DNA from: Rhodospirillales bacterium
GTDB lineage: Bacteria > Pseudomonadota > Alphaproteobacteria > Rhodospirillales > Casp-alpha2
Length of the DNA stretch: 37,343 bases
Direction of reading: 5' to 3'
NCBI GenBank assembly: GCA_021775095.1
Contig: JAJFII010000112.1
Coordinates: 1-37,343, forward strand
Shown: positions 17,841 through 24,972 of the stretch, piece after piece
Numbering within the stretch: the first letter of the stretch is position 1
Layout of the letters: each line of letters starts with the position of its first letter
Position numbers and translations under genes: made by a program
Notes under the pieces: model-generated
Told to the model about the DNA's origin: nothing
Seen by the model: only the letters and a program-made list of their open reading frames with translations
Databases searched by the model: none

Positions 17841-18777
17841 TGGTTTTTACCCAACCATAAAAGTCCCTGCCAACGGCCACATAGGACATCTGACCGCTCC
17901 GATCGCGGCGTAATACCCGGATCCTGGTGGTATCAGCACCGCTCAGGGTCAGGCCGTTGCTGGCATCCGGGGTGGAATAAAGTGCAAACGCCGACCCCTG
18001 AACCCGGCGTACTATGCCCCGTTGGGCGATGCCGGGCGGTTGGCTGGTGGTCGCAAAGGGCCATAACCGTTGACGCAATATGCCGCGATCAAAAAGATCC
18101 AGGGTCGGGGTGAAATCCGATCCGTTCCAGCGAAATTGGGTTCGCAGGTGGGAGAGCAGGGCAGCGGGGTCGAGTTGATTGTTTGGTTGCGATCCCAAAT
18201 GATCAAGAATCAGGTTATTGGTTCCCTGGATTGCCGTTTCCAGAAACGACGGCAGGGTGATCAGGGCGATCCAGGGGGACATTGAAGCTCGGGTTCGGCC
18301 AATGCGGGCGCGCTCGGTCGCGGCTGCAGGTACGGTCAGCGAAAAATGCCGGGCCCCCTGCGGCAAGGCGATGATATCGGTGAAACAACGGGGCGCCATG
18401 ATCAGGCTGGCGGCGGTCGGTTGAATCGTCGCGAAAGTGGCATCGGCACATATGGAGCCGTCCTTGCGGAGATTAAATCCGCTGACCCAGACCAACCGGC
18501 GATCATCGACATCGGCCGCTTGTTCGAGAAAACCCTTCATGCGTCCGGGGATTTCATCGGCTGTCGCGTCGACTAGAAACCGCACTTCATTAAACCCATA
18601 GCGGGTCTGAAAAAGTTCGCGAATACGTTCGCGCTGTTGCCACATGTCGGCGCCGCCTTCATGCACCGAAACCAGGGCGGTAAGCGCCGCGCCGGCGGAA
18701 GTTGCCATGGACAGTGGGGTTAAAACAAAAACAACAGATAAAAACAGTGAAAATCTGAACACGGCACTATTCCTCAT
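17824..18777 (-). CDS. Exported degenerate caspase-like protein with C-terminal SH3-like domain
   Basis: 317 residues with a Sec signal peptide (about 1-30). Residues 30-150 follow the layout of a caspase-like domain: a helix before GFNEVRFLVDATADEIPGRM, then strand RRLVWVSG. The expected catalytic histidine after SG is replaced (SGFN instead of SGHG) and no clear catalytic cysteine loop is seen. It is probably inactive and structural. The C-terminal 65 residues (SAFALYSTPDASNGLTL ... DFYGWVKTNVL) look like a bacterial SH3 domain, a frequent peptidoglycan-binding unit. It overlaps the preceding gene by four bases (ATGA) and the next gene by 17. The caspase relation is a visual judgement. Confidence 0.65.
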   Translation of the reverse strand: MRNSAVFRFSLFLSVVFVLTPLSMATSAGAALTALVSVHEGGADMWQQRERIRELFQTRYGFNEVRFLVDATADEIPGRMKGFLEQAADVDDRRLVWVSGFNLRKDGSICADATFATIQPTAASLIMAPRCFTDIIALPQGARHFSLTVPAAATERARIGRTRASMSPWIALITLPSFLETAIQGTNNLILDHLGSQPNNQLDPAALLSHLRTQFRWNGSDFTPTLDLFDRGILRQRLWPFATTSQPPGIAQRGIVRRVQGSAFALYSTPDASNGLTLSGADTTRIRVLRRDRSGQMSYVAVGRDFYGWVKTNVLAE

Positions 18778-19760
18778 ATTTTGCAGCGGGGGTTTTGGCT
18801 GGGCGTTAAGTCAATGGAACCAGCGACGGCGATGCCGTCGGCAACGATTTTTTCAATAAATACCCGCTGACCGAACAGCCGGTAACGGGCCGTTATGACT
18901 TTGTTACGGCCATAGGTGCCGCCGATAAGCTGGCTCAGGCCCCCCAGAAGGATGGCGTCGGCGTCCCGGGGGAACAACCGGACCGCGTAACCGGACGGCA
19001 GGCCTAATTGGCTCCGAAGGGCGTTCACAAGGGTCGTTTCCGAACCGGTGGTACCACCTTGGGAGCGCCGGACAAATCCACTATAACGATCCGAGTTGGG
19101 CCGCCACGGCTTGGCCCGTGAACTTCCCTGATGATATAACCGGCCATCGTTTCCCATCAGCGCCACACGCATGCCGTAGCAATTGTTAAACACCGCAAAC
19201 AACCGAGCTTGTTGTGAGCCCTTGCGCGGCCAGGCAATTTCAATGTTCGGCCCCTCGCCATATTCCAGCAGTTTGAGGAGGGGACGGCCCAGGGTTTTGA
19301 CGTCGTTTGTGGCGACCGCGAAACCCAATGGGTTTTCCGTTGGGGTTCCCATCGGCGGCGGCGATGGGGCGACGGGCGCTACGCCGGCTTTCCAATCGGG
19401 TTTGATGGCAGGTTGCCTGACGGTGACAAGTGGATTTTTTGCGGTCCTGCGTAAGGTGTCCGGTGCCGGAGATACGGCGACCAGGGGATTAATGATAACC
19501 CGGGCAGGGGACGGCTGAACGGGCACCGGTTGCCTTGCCACGTGGACCGCTATTGGGGGGGGCATGGAAGCGGCGGGCGGCGCTGGCAAGGTCACTGCCG
19601 CCAACTGCAGGGGGATATCCGGAGACGACAGAACCTTTGGTGCCGGGCGGTAGGTTGGCATTTCGTCGACCGGTACGGCGGCCGGATCGACAGCTGCGAT
19701 CAACAGCCCGGCGACAATCGCGCTGACCAGAATTGATAGGCGGGTAAGTCGATGTTTCAC
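18774..19760 (-). CDS. Anchored TonB-like proline-rich envelope protein
   Basis: 328 residues. One N-terminal hydrophobic helix (about 8-26, LSILVSAIVAGLLIAAV) probably serves as membrane anchor. A long Pro/Ala/Val-rich stretch follows (about 30-140) that could extend through the periplasm, as in TonB or TolA. A folded C-terminal domain covers about 150-328 (RLFAVFNNCYGMRVALMGN, GYAVRLFPRDADAILLGGL). The C-terminal domain does not show the TonB YP motif and I do not recognise it. It is four bases overlapped with the next gene and three bases after the previous one. Confidence 0.7.
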   Translation of the reverse strand: MKHRLTRLSILVSAIVAGLLIAAVDPAAVPVDEMPTYRPAPKVLSSPDIPLQLAAVTLPAPPAASMPPPIAVHVARQPVPVQPSPARVIINPLVAVSPAPDTLRRTAKNPLVTVRQPAIKPDWKAGVAPVAPSPPPMGTPTENPLGFAVATNDVKTLGRPLLKLLEYGEGPNIEIAWPRKGSQQARLFAVFNNCYGMRVALMGNDGRLYHQGSSRAKPWRPNSDRYSGFVRRSQGGTTGSETTLVNALRSQLGLPSGYAVRLFPRDADAILLGGLSQLIGGTYGRNKVITARYRLFGQRVFIEKIVADGIAVAGSIDLTPSQNPRCKI

Positions 19761-19763
19761 GGC

Positions 19764-20327
19764 TTAACCGCCAACCTTTTCAAGGAACAAAAGTTCCATT
19801 TCTTCGGCCAATGTTTCGAGCGCGCGGCGCCGTTCCTGGCGCGACATCAGTTCTGTGCCCTGGGTTAATTCAAATTTTGTTATCGGGTTATCGTCTGATG
19901 AAAGCTGCAGAACTTCTGCCCGCCGGCGACGCAGGGCCGCACTTTCTGTCGGTTGTACTTTCGTAAAAACCGGTTTTCTGGCGATATGTTGGGCAACCGT
20001 AATGGGCTCTTTTAGGGCTGGCAGTGCCTGGGATTTTGGTTGTTTGTCAACGACCGGCGGCGCTGCGGGAAGGGGCACCGGCTCGGCGGCCTTTGGTTTT
20101 TCCGGATGCGGGTTGGGGGGCTGTGTGGCGGGGCGTTCCGGCACCGGTTCTTTAAGGGTATCACGGGCGTGACCGGCACCGGGATTTGCCCCCGGTGTTT
20201 CATTGGCAGCTGTGATCTGAAGGTCGGCAATCGGGGTTGCCTGGATAGATGAAAACGCCGGACCGTCGCCCTTATAGAGATAGACCAGGGCGACACCAAC
20301 AACGATATTAAATATTAAAAACCGCAT
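19764..20327 (-). CDS. Single-TM proline-rich envelope protein, TonB-like layout
   Basis: 187 residues from MRFLIFNIVVGVALVYLYKG. The ATG at 20327 has GGAG upstream and follows the channel gene by 13 bases; the longer open frame starts inside that gene and is rejected. One TM helix (2-18) is followed by a Pro/Glu/Lys-rich linker (about 45-120). The last 55 residues are charged and helical (RRRRAEVLQL, RQERRRALETLAEEMELLFLE). The order of membrane anchor, extended linker and small terminal domain is that of TonB or TolA, without their sequence motifs. Directly downstream of a MotA/ExbB-like gene it may be the motor's output arm; this is inference. Confidence 0.7.
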   Translation of the reverse strand: MRFLIFNIVVGVALVYLYKGDGPAFSSIQATPIADLQITAANETPGANPGAGHARDTLKEPVPERPATQPPNPHPEKPKAAEPVPLPAAPPVVDKQPKSQALPALKEPITVAQHIARKPVFTKVQPTESAALRRRRAEVLQLSSDDNPITKFELTQGTELMSRQERRRALETLAEEMELLFLEKVGG

Positions 20328-20340
20328 TTTTGATCTCCGG

Positions 20341-20856
20341 TTAAGGGGCGTAAGGGGGGGTGAGTTCTTCGGACCGGCTGTAGGCAACCAATAATATGGC
20401 CCGCAGCAGGGCCGAAACCGGCAGGCCAATAACCGTCGTCATAAATGCCATGCTGAAGTTTTCCGTCAGTGATCTGATGATTGCCGATACCGTGTCGGGG
20501 TTCAGGTCCTGCCCGGCGAGGCTGCCGATCCCAAGACTGATACCCAAAAGTGTATAGGTGAGCGCCAATGTGGCGATTGCATTGGCCGATTGAACACCGG
20601 CCTCAAACCAGGTGCGCACGCCTGGCTTGTCAAGCGGCTGTCCGGCGACCCGGACGATGGCCAGAATCGACAGATAAACCAGGCCGGAAAACACCGCGAG
20701 GAACAAACCACCGAATAACTTATCCGACCAGGCAATGATTTGGCCGAGAGGCAGGTTGGTCAGGGCCACACCAGCAGTTAAACCAAGAACCAGCACACCA
20801 AAAAAATAACTCAGGGCTTTGCTGCCGGACCCGGTTAGTGACAGGACGGTATTCAT
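20341..20856 (-). CDS. MotA/TolQ/ExbB-family-like channel protein, minimal form
   Basis: 171-residue membrane protein with four hydrophobic segments (about 14-36, 46-70, 88-112, 132-158). The last two carry the family pattern: LALTYTLLGISLGIGSLAG corresponds to the conserved LLGLLGTV helix, and ENFSMAFMTTVIGLPVSALL to the ALLTTAAGL helix that lines the proton path. The large cytoplasmic loop of MotA and TolQ is missing, making it shorter than classical members. It should form a pentameric channel around a dimer of a one-TM partner; the best candidate in the operon is the protein at 28048-28479. The start follows the previous stop by one base. Confidence 0.75.
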   Translation of the reverse strand: MNTVLSLTGSGSKALSYFFGVLVLGLTAGVALTNLPLGQIIAWSDKLFGGLFLAVFSGLVYLSILAIVRVAGQPLDKPGVRTWFEAGVQSANAIATLALTYTLLGISLGIGSLAGQDLNPDTVSAIIRSLTENFSMAFMTTVIGLPVSALLRAILLVAYSRSEELTPPYAP

Positions 20857-20857
20857 C

Positions 20858-21250
20858 TCATCGCCGCCGCATTTGGGCGTCGAGCAGGCCCCGGTTATTC
20901 AGACCGATCTGTGAAAGCCAATGGTCCGCCAAAGATCGGTCTTTTTCCACAGAGGCATGGACCATAAAAGTCAGATCATAATTTGCGAAGGCCCGTTTGA
21001 TCGCTGGTGTGTTGCGGCCAACCAGGCTTTTATCACGCAGCACGATACGTTCCAGATCGATAAGCCGTTTTTTTGAGACATGAATTTTGGCAACGCGTTC
21101 CTCTGCGGTCATTTCATTGGACAGGAGCGTTTCCACCAGGATGGCACGTTCGCGCTCGAGATTTTCGACGGTGCCGGCCCTGGCCGTTGTCGCCGTTAGA
21201 ACCGCGCCGATGGTAAGAGCCGTTGCCAAAGATTTAAAAAATCGAAACAT
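20858..21250 (-). CDS. Small exported helical protein
   Basis: 130 residues. Sec signal peptide about 1-25 with cleavage after ATTARA. The mature part begins with a probable coiled coil (TVENLERERAILVETLLSN to KRLIDLERIVLRDKSLVG, about 27-80), then a segment FANYDLTFMVHASVEKDRSLADHWL. No known domain is recognised. AGGACAG precedes the ATG. It lies within the envelope operon between another periplasmic coiled-coil protein and the channel gene, so it may be a periplasmic regulator or scaffold of the motor. Confidence 0.72.
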   Translation of the reverse strand: MFRFFKSLATALTIGAVLTATTARAGTVENLERERAILVETLLSNEMTAEERVAKIHVSKKRLIDLERIVLRDKSLVGRNTPAIKRAFANYDLTFMVHASVEKDRSLADHWLSQIGLNNRGLLDAQMRRR

Positions 21251-21265
21251 GAGATCTGTCCTTTC

Positions 21266-22138
21266 TTATTGGATAAAATGGGTCAATGCGGATGTGACGG
21301 TTGTCGGCTGATCCGGCGTTAAGTCCTGCTCATCGCCGCCGCTGGCAATTTGATCGGCGAACGCCGCCGCATCGAGGGCAACCAGTTTGGCCATATAACC
21401 GACGATTTCGCCTTCCTGTTCGATCAACGCCAATCCGGAGTCGGTTTCGGCGACCAACTGGCGCAGGTACTGGGTTTTGTTTTTTGGGTTTTGACCCGAT
21501 ATTTTTTGCGCCGGGTGGTTGTTTATGGCGACCAACAGGGCATTAGCGGCCGAAAGGTTTTTTGCGTAGGCCGCTGCATATTGAGATTGCGGTGCGTCGA
21601 AGCTGGCAAAAACTTTCATGTTCACGGTTTCAGCAGATTTTTGAAACCGGCTCTGGGCCTGCTCCTGGGCGGCGATCAGCTCAACTTTTTCAGGCGAACC
21701 GTTGCCCCGTGCCCGCAGGTACCTCTGTAATATTTTGCCATAGACTTTCTGGCGTTTTTGCAAATGTTGGCGGCGCAGATCCTGGTGGTTTTTAACCAGC
21801 TTTAAATACCCCTGTTTTTCGGCCAGCAGTTGATGGCGCAATTCGGTTTGCAGGGAACCCAACGCCTGGTCCGCCGCCGACCTCAAGTCGTCTAGGGTTT
21901 GGGTTTTTAATTGTATTTCCTGTTCGGCGTTGGCGATGGCGTCGGCCAGGGGTGAACGGGCAAAGTCCCTGTCTAAGGATTTTTTCAGGTGGGCCTGCGG
22001 TAACTTGACCAGTCGCTCAGTGACCGACGGTGACCAGCCCGGCCCCGCCGGCGTCGGGCTGGCGAAACTCGAAGGGGTAAACAGGGCCGACACCAAAAGA
22101 CTGGTTGTCGCCATAAGGGCAATCGTGCGTGGGTGCAT
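21266..22138 (-). CDS. Exported coiled-coil protein of the envelope operon
   Basis: 290 residues. Sec signal peptide about 1-27 (SSFA). Residues about 60-180 are strongly helical with heptad-like runs (IANAEQEIQLKTQTLDDL, LLAEKQGYLKLVKNHQDL, QRQKVYGKILQRYLRARG), followed by further helices to the end. It is soluble in the periplasm as judged by the sequence. No family is recognised. GGAG lies upstream of the ATG, 26 bases after the lipoprotein gene. The length of the helical part would allow it to span part of the periplasm. Confidence 0.75.
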   Translation of the reverse strand: MHPRTIALMATTSLLVSALFTPSSFASPTPAGPGWSPSVTERLVKLPQAHLKKSLDRDFARSPLADAIANAEQEIQLKTQTLDDLRSAADQALGSLQTELRHQLLAEKQGYLKLVKNHQDLRRQHLQKRQKVYGKILQRYLRARGNGSPEKVELIAAQEQAQSRFQKSAETVNMKVFASFDAPQSQYAAAYAKNLSAANALLVAINNHPAQKISGQNPKNKTQYLRQLVAETDSGLALIEQEGEIVGYMAKLVALDAAAFADQIASGGDEQDLTPDQPTTVTSALTHFIQ

Positions 22139-22164
22139 CTGTGTTCTCCGTCCAAGATTTGGGG

Positions 22165-22737
22165 TTAATTGTGCATCCAGAACCGGGCCCGCTGGATTTC
22201 AGCCCGTACGTCCTGAGACAGGTTCAACATTGCCATTTTGGCTCCTGGCAAGGCACTGGATTTTCCGGTCAATACACCAATCGTGTCGATGAAGGAGGCA
22301 CCACTTGGCAGGTAGAGATCAAAACCGGCGTAGGCATCTTTAAAGGTGTTCAGATTGGCCTGGGCCTTTTCAATGTCGCCGGCTTTTATATAATTCAGGA
22401 TACTGACGGCATAGGCCTGCATCCGTTCTTCCTGCGCCAGACCCTGGACGTCCGGAGCCAATTCGGCTTCACAATTTTCGATAATCCTGGCGCTGGTCCG
22501 GTAGCCGGCCGATTGTTGATTGCGGCTGGCGTCTTCGGCAACGCGATACCCATCCTCAACACAATCGCGGTATTGCCGCATGGCTGAAATTTCCTCGAAC
22601 CGGGCCTGGCGGAAACCAATGCCCTCCGCGCCGCCGGTCGTCGCCGGCAGGCAACCGGACAGGGATATGAGAACCAACGCCGCCAGACACCTGATCGGGC
22701 GTTTGTTTTTTGTCGGTGGAAAATCGAACCGTTCCAT
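22165..22737 (-). CDS. Putative outer-membrane lipoprotein
   Basis: 190 residues with a signal peptide and lipobox LSGC; lipidated C29. Residue +2 is Leu, so outer-membrane sorting is expected. The mature part is mainly helical (FEEISAMRQYRDCVEDGYRVAE; IENCEAELAPDV), with TPR-like spacing around IKAGDIEKAQANLNTF. The two cysteines (around 58 and 88) could form a disulfide. AGGAG precedes the ATG. It sits 67 bases after the Lon-like gene, the largest gap in the operon. It probably anchors the apparatus to the outer membrane. Confidence 0.75.
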   Translation of the reverse strand: MERFDFPPTKNKRPIRCLAALVLISLSGCLPATTGGAEGIGFRQARFEEISAMRQYRDCVEDGYRVAEDASRNQQSAGYRTSARIIENCEAELAPDVQGLAQEERMQAYAVSILNYIKAGDIEKAQANLNTFKDAYAGFDLYLPSGASFIDTIGVLTGKSSALPGAKMAMLNLSQDVRAEIQRARFWMHN

Positions 22738-22804
22738 TCTTTTGTCTCCTCAGTTGCTCTACTGAAAAGAGTTATGCAAGGAATAGGGCGGTTATTTTTT
22801 GGGG

Positions 22805-24436
22805 TTACTTGGGCGCTGGCCGCAGGCGGTCGAATTGACCGCTATTTGGTCGTGGCGATTGGCTGCGTTCCAGATCTGGCAGAATGCGAAATCGTTTGAC
22901 GGTTAACGATAGATTTGATTTCAACAGGCGTTTTTGGATTTTTACCAGGCTGTCGTTTCCCGGTCGAATTTTATTTAATTGTTTGAGGATCTTATCAGAC
23001 GGGTTAAGGGGCACCGGTGCGGACAAAACCAAAACCTGAAAGACGGCGGGCCGGAGCAGGCGGCTCGGAATATCAACGGACCAGGAAATCGCCGCGGTCC
23101 GTGGTCCGAGATCAATGACTTTGTCGGGCGGTTGTTTGCGCGCACCGCCCTGTGTCCATCGTTGGTAACGGCCAAACAAATGGTCACTTGTCCGCTGGCT
23201 GGTGACGGCAATCTCGATCATGCACAATCGATCGTTGGCTTTCCCGAAGAGGCGAATGGCGCGGCCCATGGCGTCGGGACGGCGCTGCGCCTCGATCTTC
23301 ATTTGGTGGGCCTCGGCGCAGGTAAATCCAACGGGGGCCCGCAACTCGCTCAATTCGATGCGGGCTGGCGAGGCCCGTGCTGCAGCCGGGTTCAATGCGT
23401 GCGGGACGTCACGCTTTATCGGCGGTGGCGGGGGGTCCTCACGGGTCGCTGTCGGTTGCGGCGGGGCCGGGGGCATGGGTTTTTTTGCCGGGACGGCAAC
23501 AGACAGACGCGCCTCCTGCGGCAGCCGGAGCTGTTTGGCGGGTTGCACCGCCGCCTGCTGGTTGGCCGGCTGCGGCGTTGACGGCGATTTCTTCGGTTCC
23601 GCCGCGACCCGCCCGGATGCAGTATCTGGCAAGGCAGTGGCAGCGACCGCCGGTTGGCTGTCGGGTGAATTCATAAACGGGTTTGGCAACGCGCCCATGG
23701 ATTGGCTCAGCTGACGGCTCAGGCGTTTGATTTCCGGGCTATAGGAAACCCCGCCGGCAACCGCACCTGCAGCCAATAACACCAATAAAAAGATTGCCAT
23801 CCAGGGTTTGTTTTTTACCGGCGTCGCCGTGCCGTCGACGGCATTTTGGTTTTGCCGCTCCAGGGTTACACCCAGGTGTGTGAGTATCTGGTCGATCCGG
23901 TCAATGGCAAGGATCTCAAGCTGCCCAGGGTTTTTTTCAATCAGCTCGGAATAGGCGGCCGCCCATGGGTCCCGATTGGCCCTGGGCAGCACCAGGACCA
24001 GCTTTTCGCCCTTATCAATCTGGGCCTTAATAAAATCGCGCAGGGCACTGATCTTTTCGTCGTTGCCGTGAACCCCCAGAACGTTCAAATCGCGGTCAAT
24101 TTCGCCCGTAGTGATCAGGGTTTTTGTATAACCATCGCCAAGAGTTGCCAATTGGTCGGCGCTTTGCAGCGCATGGGCCATGAACAGGCCCAATTGCCAG
24201 CTATACCCGTCGTCAATGGTCTCAGATACATCAACCCGAAACGCCGAATGACCAAAGTGGCGTTGAATGACCCCGGTTGGATCGCGGACAAAAGCGTCAT
24301 AGGCCGGACTGATGGGCAAAGCCACGGCCTTGCCCGACAGACAAACAACAGAACTGACAACCGGGTCTTCTTCGGTAATCCGTTGAACCGTTGACGGGTT
24401 TGTCGTTGTCGCAATAATGATCCGGACACGGCTCAC
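22805..24436 (-). CDS. Membrane-anchored Lon-type (S16) pseudoprotease-like protein with proline-rich periplasmic part
   Basis: 543 residues. The N-terminal 190 residues resemble the Lon proteolytic domain: DDGYSWQLGLFMAHAL matches the DGPSAG block, with S79 in the nucleophile position. TGEIDRDLNVLGVHG (110-124) matches TGEIDLxGxVLPVGG, and KLVLVLPRANR plus IDRIDQILTHLG match its end. The lysine of the GGxKEK motif is replaced (GNDEK, D126), so peptidase activity is doubtful. One TM helix (211-231), a Pro/Ala-rich linker (about 250-355) and a folded periplasmic C-terminal domain with two cysteines follow. The start is GTG, overlapping the previous stop by four bases. No ATPase domain is present. 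Role unknown; a cytoplasmic docking or sensing head is inferred. Confidence 0.75.
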   Translation of the reverse strand: MSRVRIIIATTTNPSTVQRITEEDPVVSSVVCLSGKAVALPISPAYDAFVRDPTGVIQRHFGHSAFRVDVSETIDDGYSWQLGLFMAHALQSADQLATLGDGYTKTLITTGEIDRDLNVLGVHGNDEKISALRDFIKAQIDKGEKLVLVLPRANRDPWAAAYSELIEKNPGQLEILAIDRIDQILTHLGVTLERQNQNAVDGTATPVKNKPWMAIFLLVLLAAGAVAGGVSYSPEIKRLSRQLSQSMGALPNPFMNSPDSQPAVAATALPDTASGRVAAEPKKSPSTPQPANQQAAVQPAKQLRLPQEARLSVAVPAKKPMPPAPPQPTATREDPPPPPIKRDVPHALNPAAARASPARIELSELRAPVGFTCAEAHQMKIEAQRRPDAMGRAIRLFGKANDRLCMIEIAVTSQRTSDHLFGRYQRWTQGGARKQPPDKVIDLGPRTAAISWSVDIPSRLLRPAVFQVLVLSAPVPLNPSDKILKQLNKIRPGNDSLVKIQKRLLKSNLSLTVKRFRILPDLERSQSPRPNSGQFDRLRPAPK

Positions 24437-24972
24437 TTCAGATAGACCTCGGATTTAATATCAAGCAGACCCGTGGCAATTTCGTTATCGCGATCCAACA
24501 ACAACTGGATGCGTCCATTTTGTGCCGGCGGCAGGGGTAATCGATGGAAATCGCCATTGTTCGCGCAGACAAACAAAATGTCTGGACTGAAGTTTAAATT
24601 ACCGGCGCTTTCAATAATCACGTACATCTGTTTGGCATCGGCGCGCGACGGACGAAAGGATATTTTGCAGCCATTGGCTTCGCGTTGTTCGATCTGACCA
24701 CTACTGGCGGCGGCGACCTGGGGCATATGATATTGCGCCGTGTTGTTGAGCAGGCAATGAAAATCACGCTGCACCTGCGGACTGTTTTTTAAGGCCTGCA
24801 GCAGTGTATCCGTTGGCTGGTGATCGGGGTTGACGGCATAGGAATGCATTTCCGACGGCGAGGCTTTTTTCGGTCCCGGGGACGGGCTGGCCAGCAATTG
24901 GTCAACCTGGGCCAGGGCCTCAAGCGCCGTTTCAGCAAATCGATATTTGGGGTTGGCGGTCGGGTCAACCAT
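24433..24972 (-). CDS. Small cytoplasmic protein of the envelope operon, unknown family
   Basis: 179 residues from MVDPTANPKYRFAET, which has GGAGG six bases upstream; an in-frame ATG four codons earlier is possible. No signal peptide or TM helix. The N-terminal part is helical (FAETALEALAQVDQLLASP; TDTLLQALKNSPQVQRDFHCL). The C-terminal 80 residues look like a beta sandwich (ISFRPSRADAKQMYVIIES, DILFVCANNGDFHRLPLPP, GRIQLLLDRDNEI, SEVYL). It overlaps both neighbours (8 and 4 bases), so it is made in step with them and probably binds one of them. Function unknown. Confidence 0.72.
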   Translation of the reverse strand: MVDPTANPKYRFAETALEALAQVDQLLASPSPGPKKASPSEMHSYAVNPDHQPTDTLLQALKNSPQVQRDFHCLLNNTAQYHMPQVAAASSGQIEQREANGCKISFRPSRADAKQMYVIIESAGNLNFSPDILFVCANNGDFHRLPLPPAQNGRIQLLLDRDNEIATGLLDIKSEVYLK

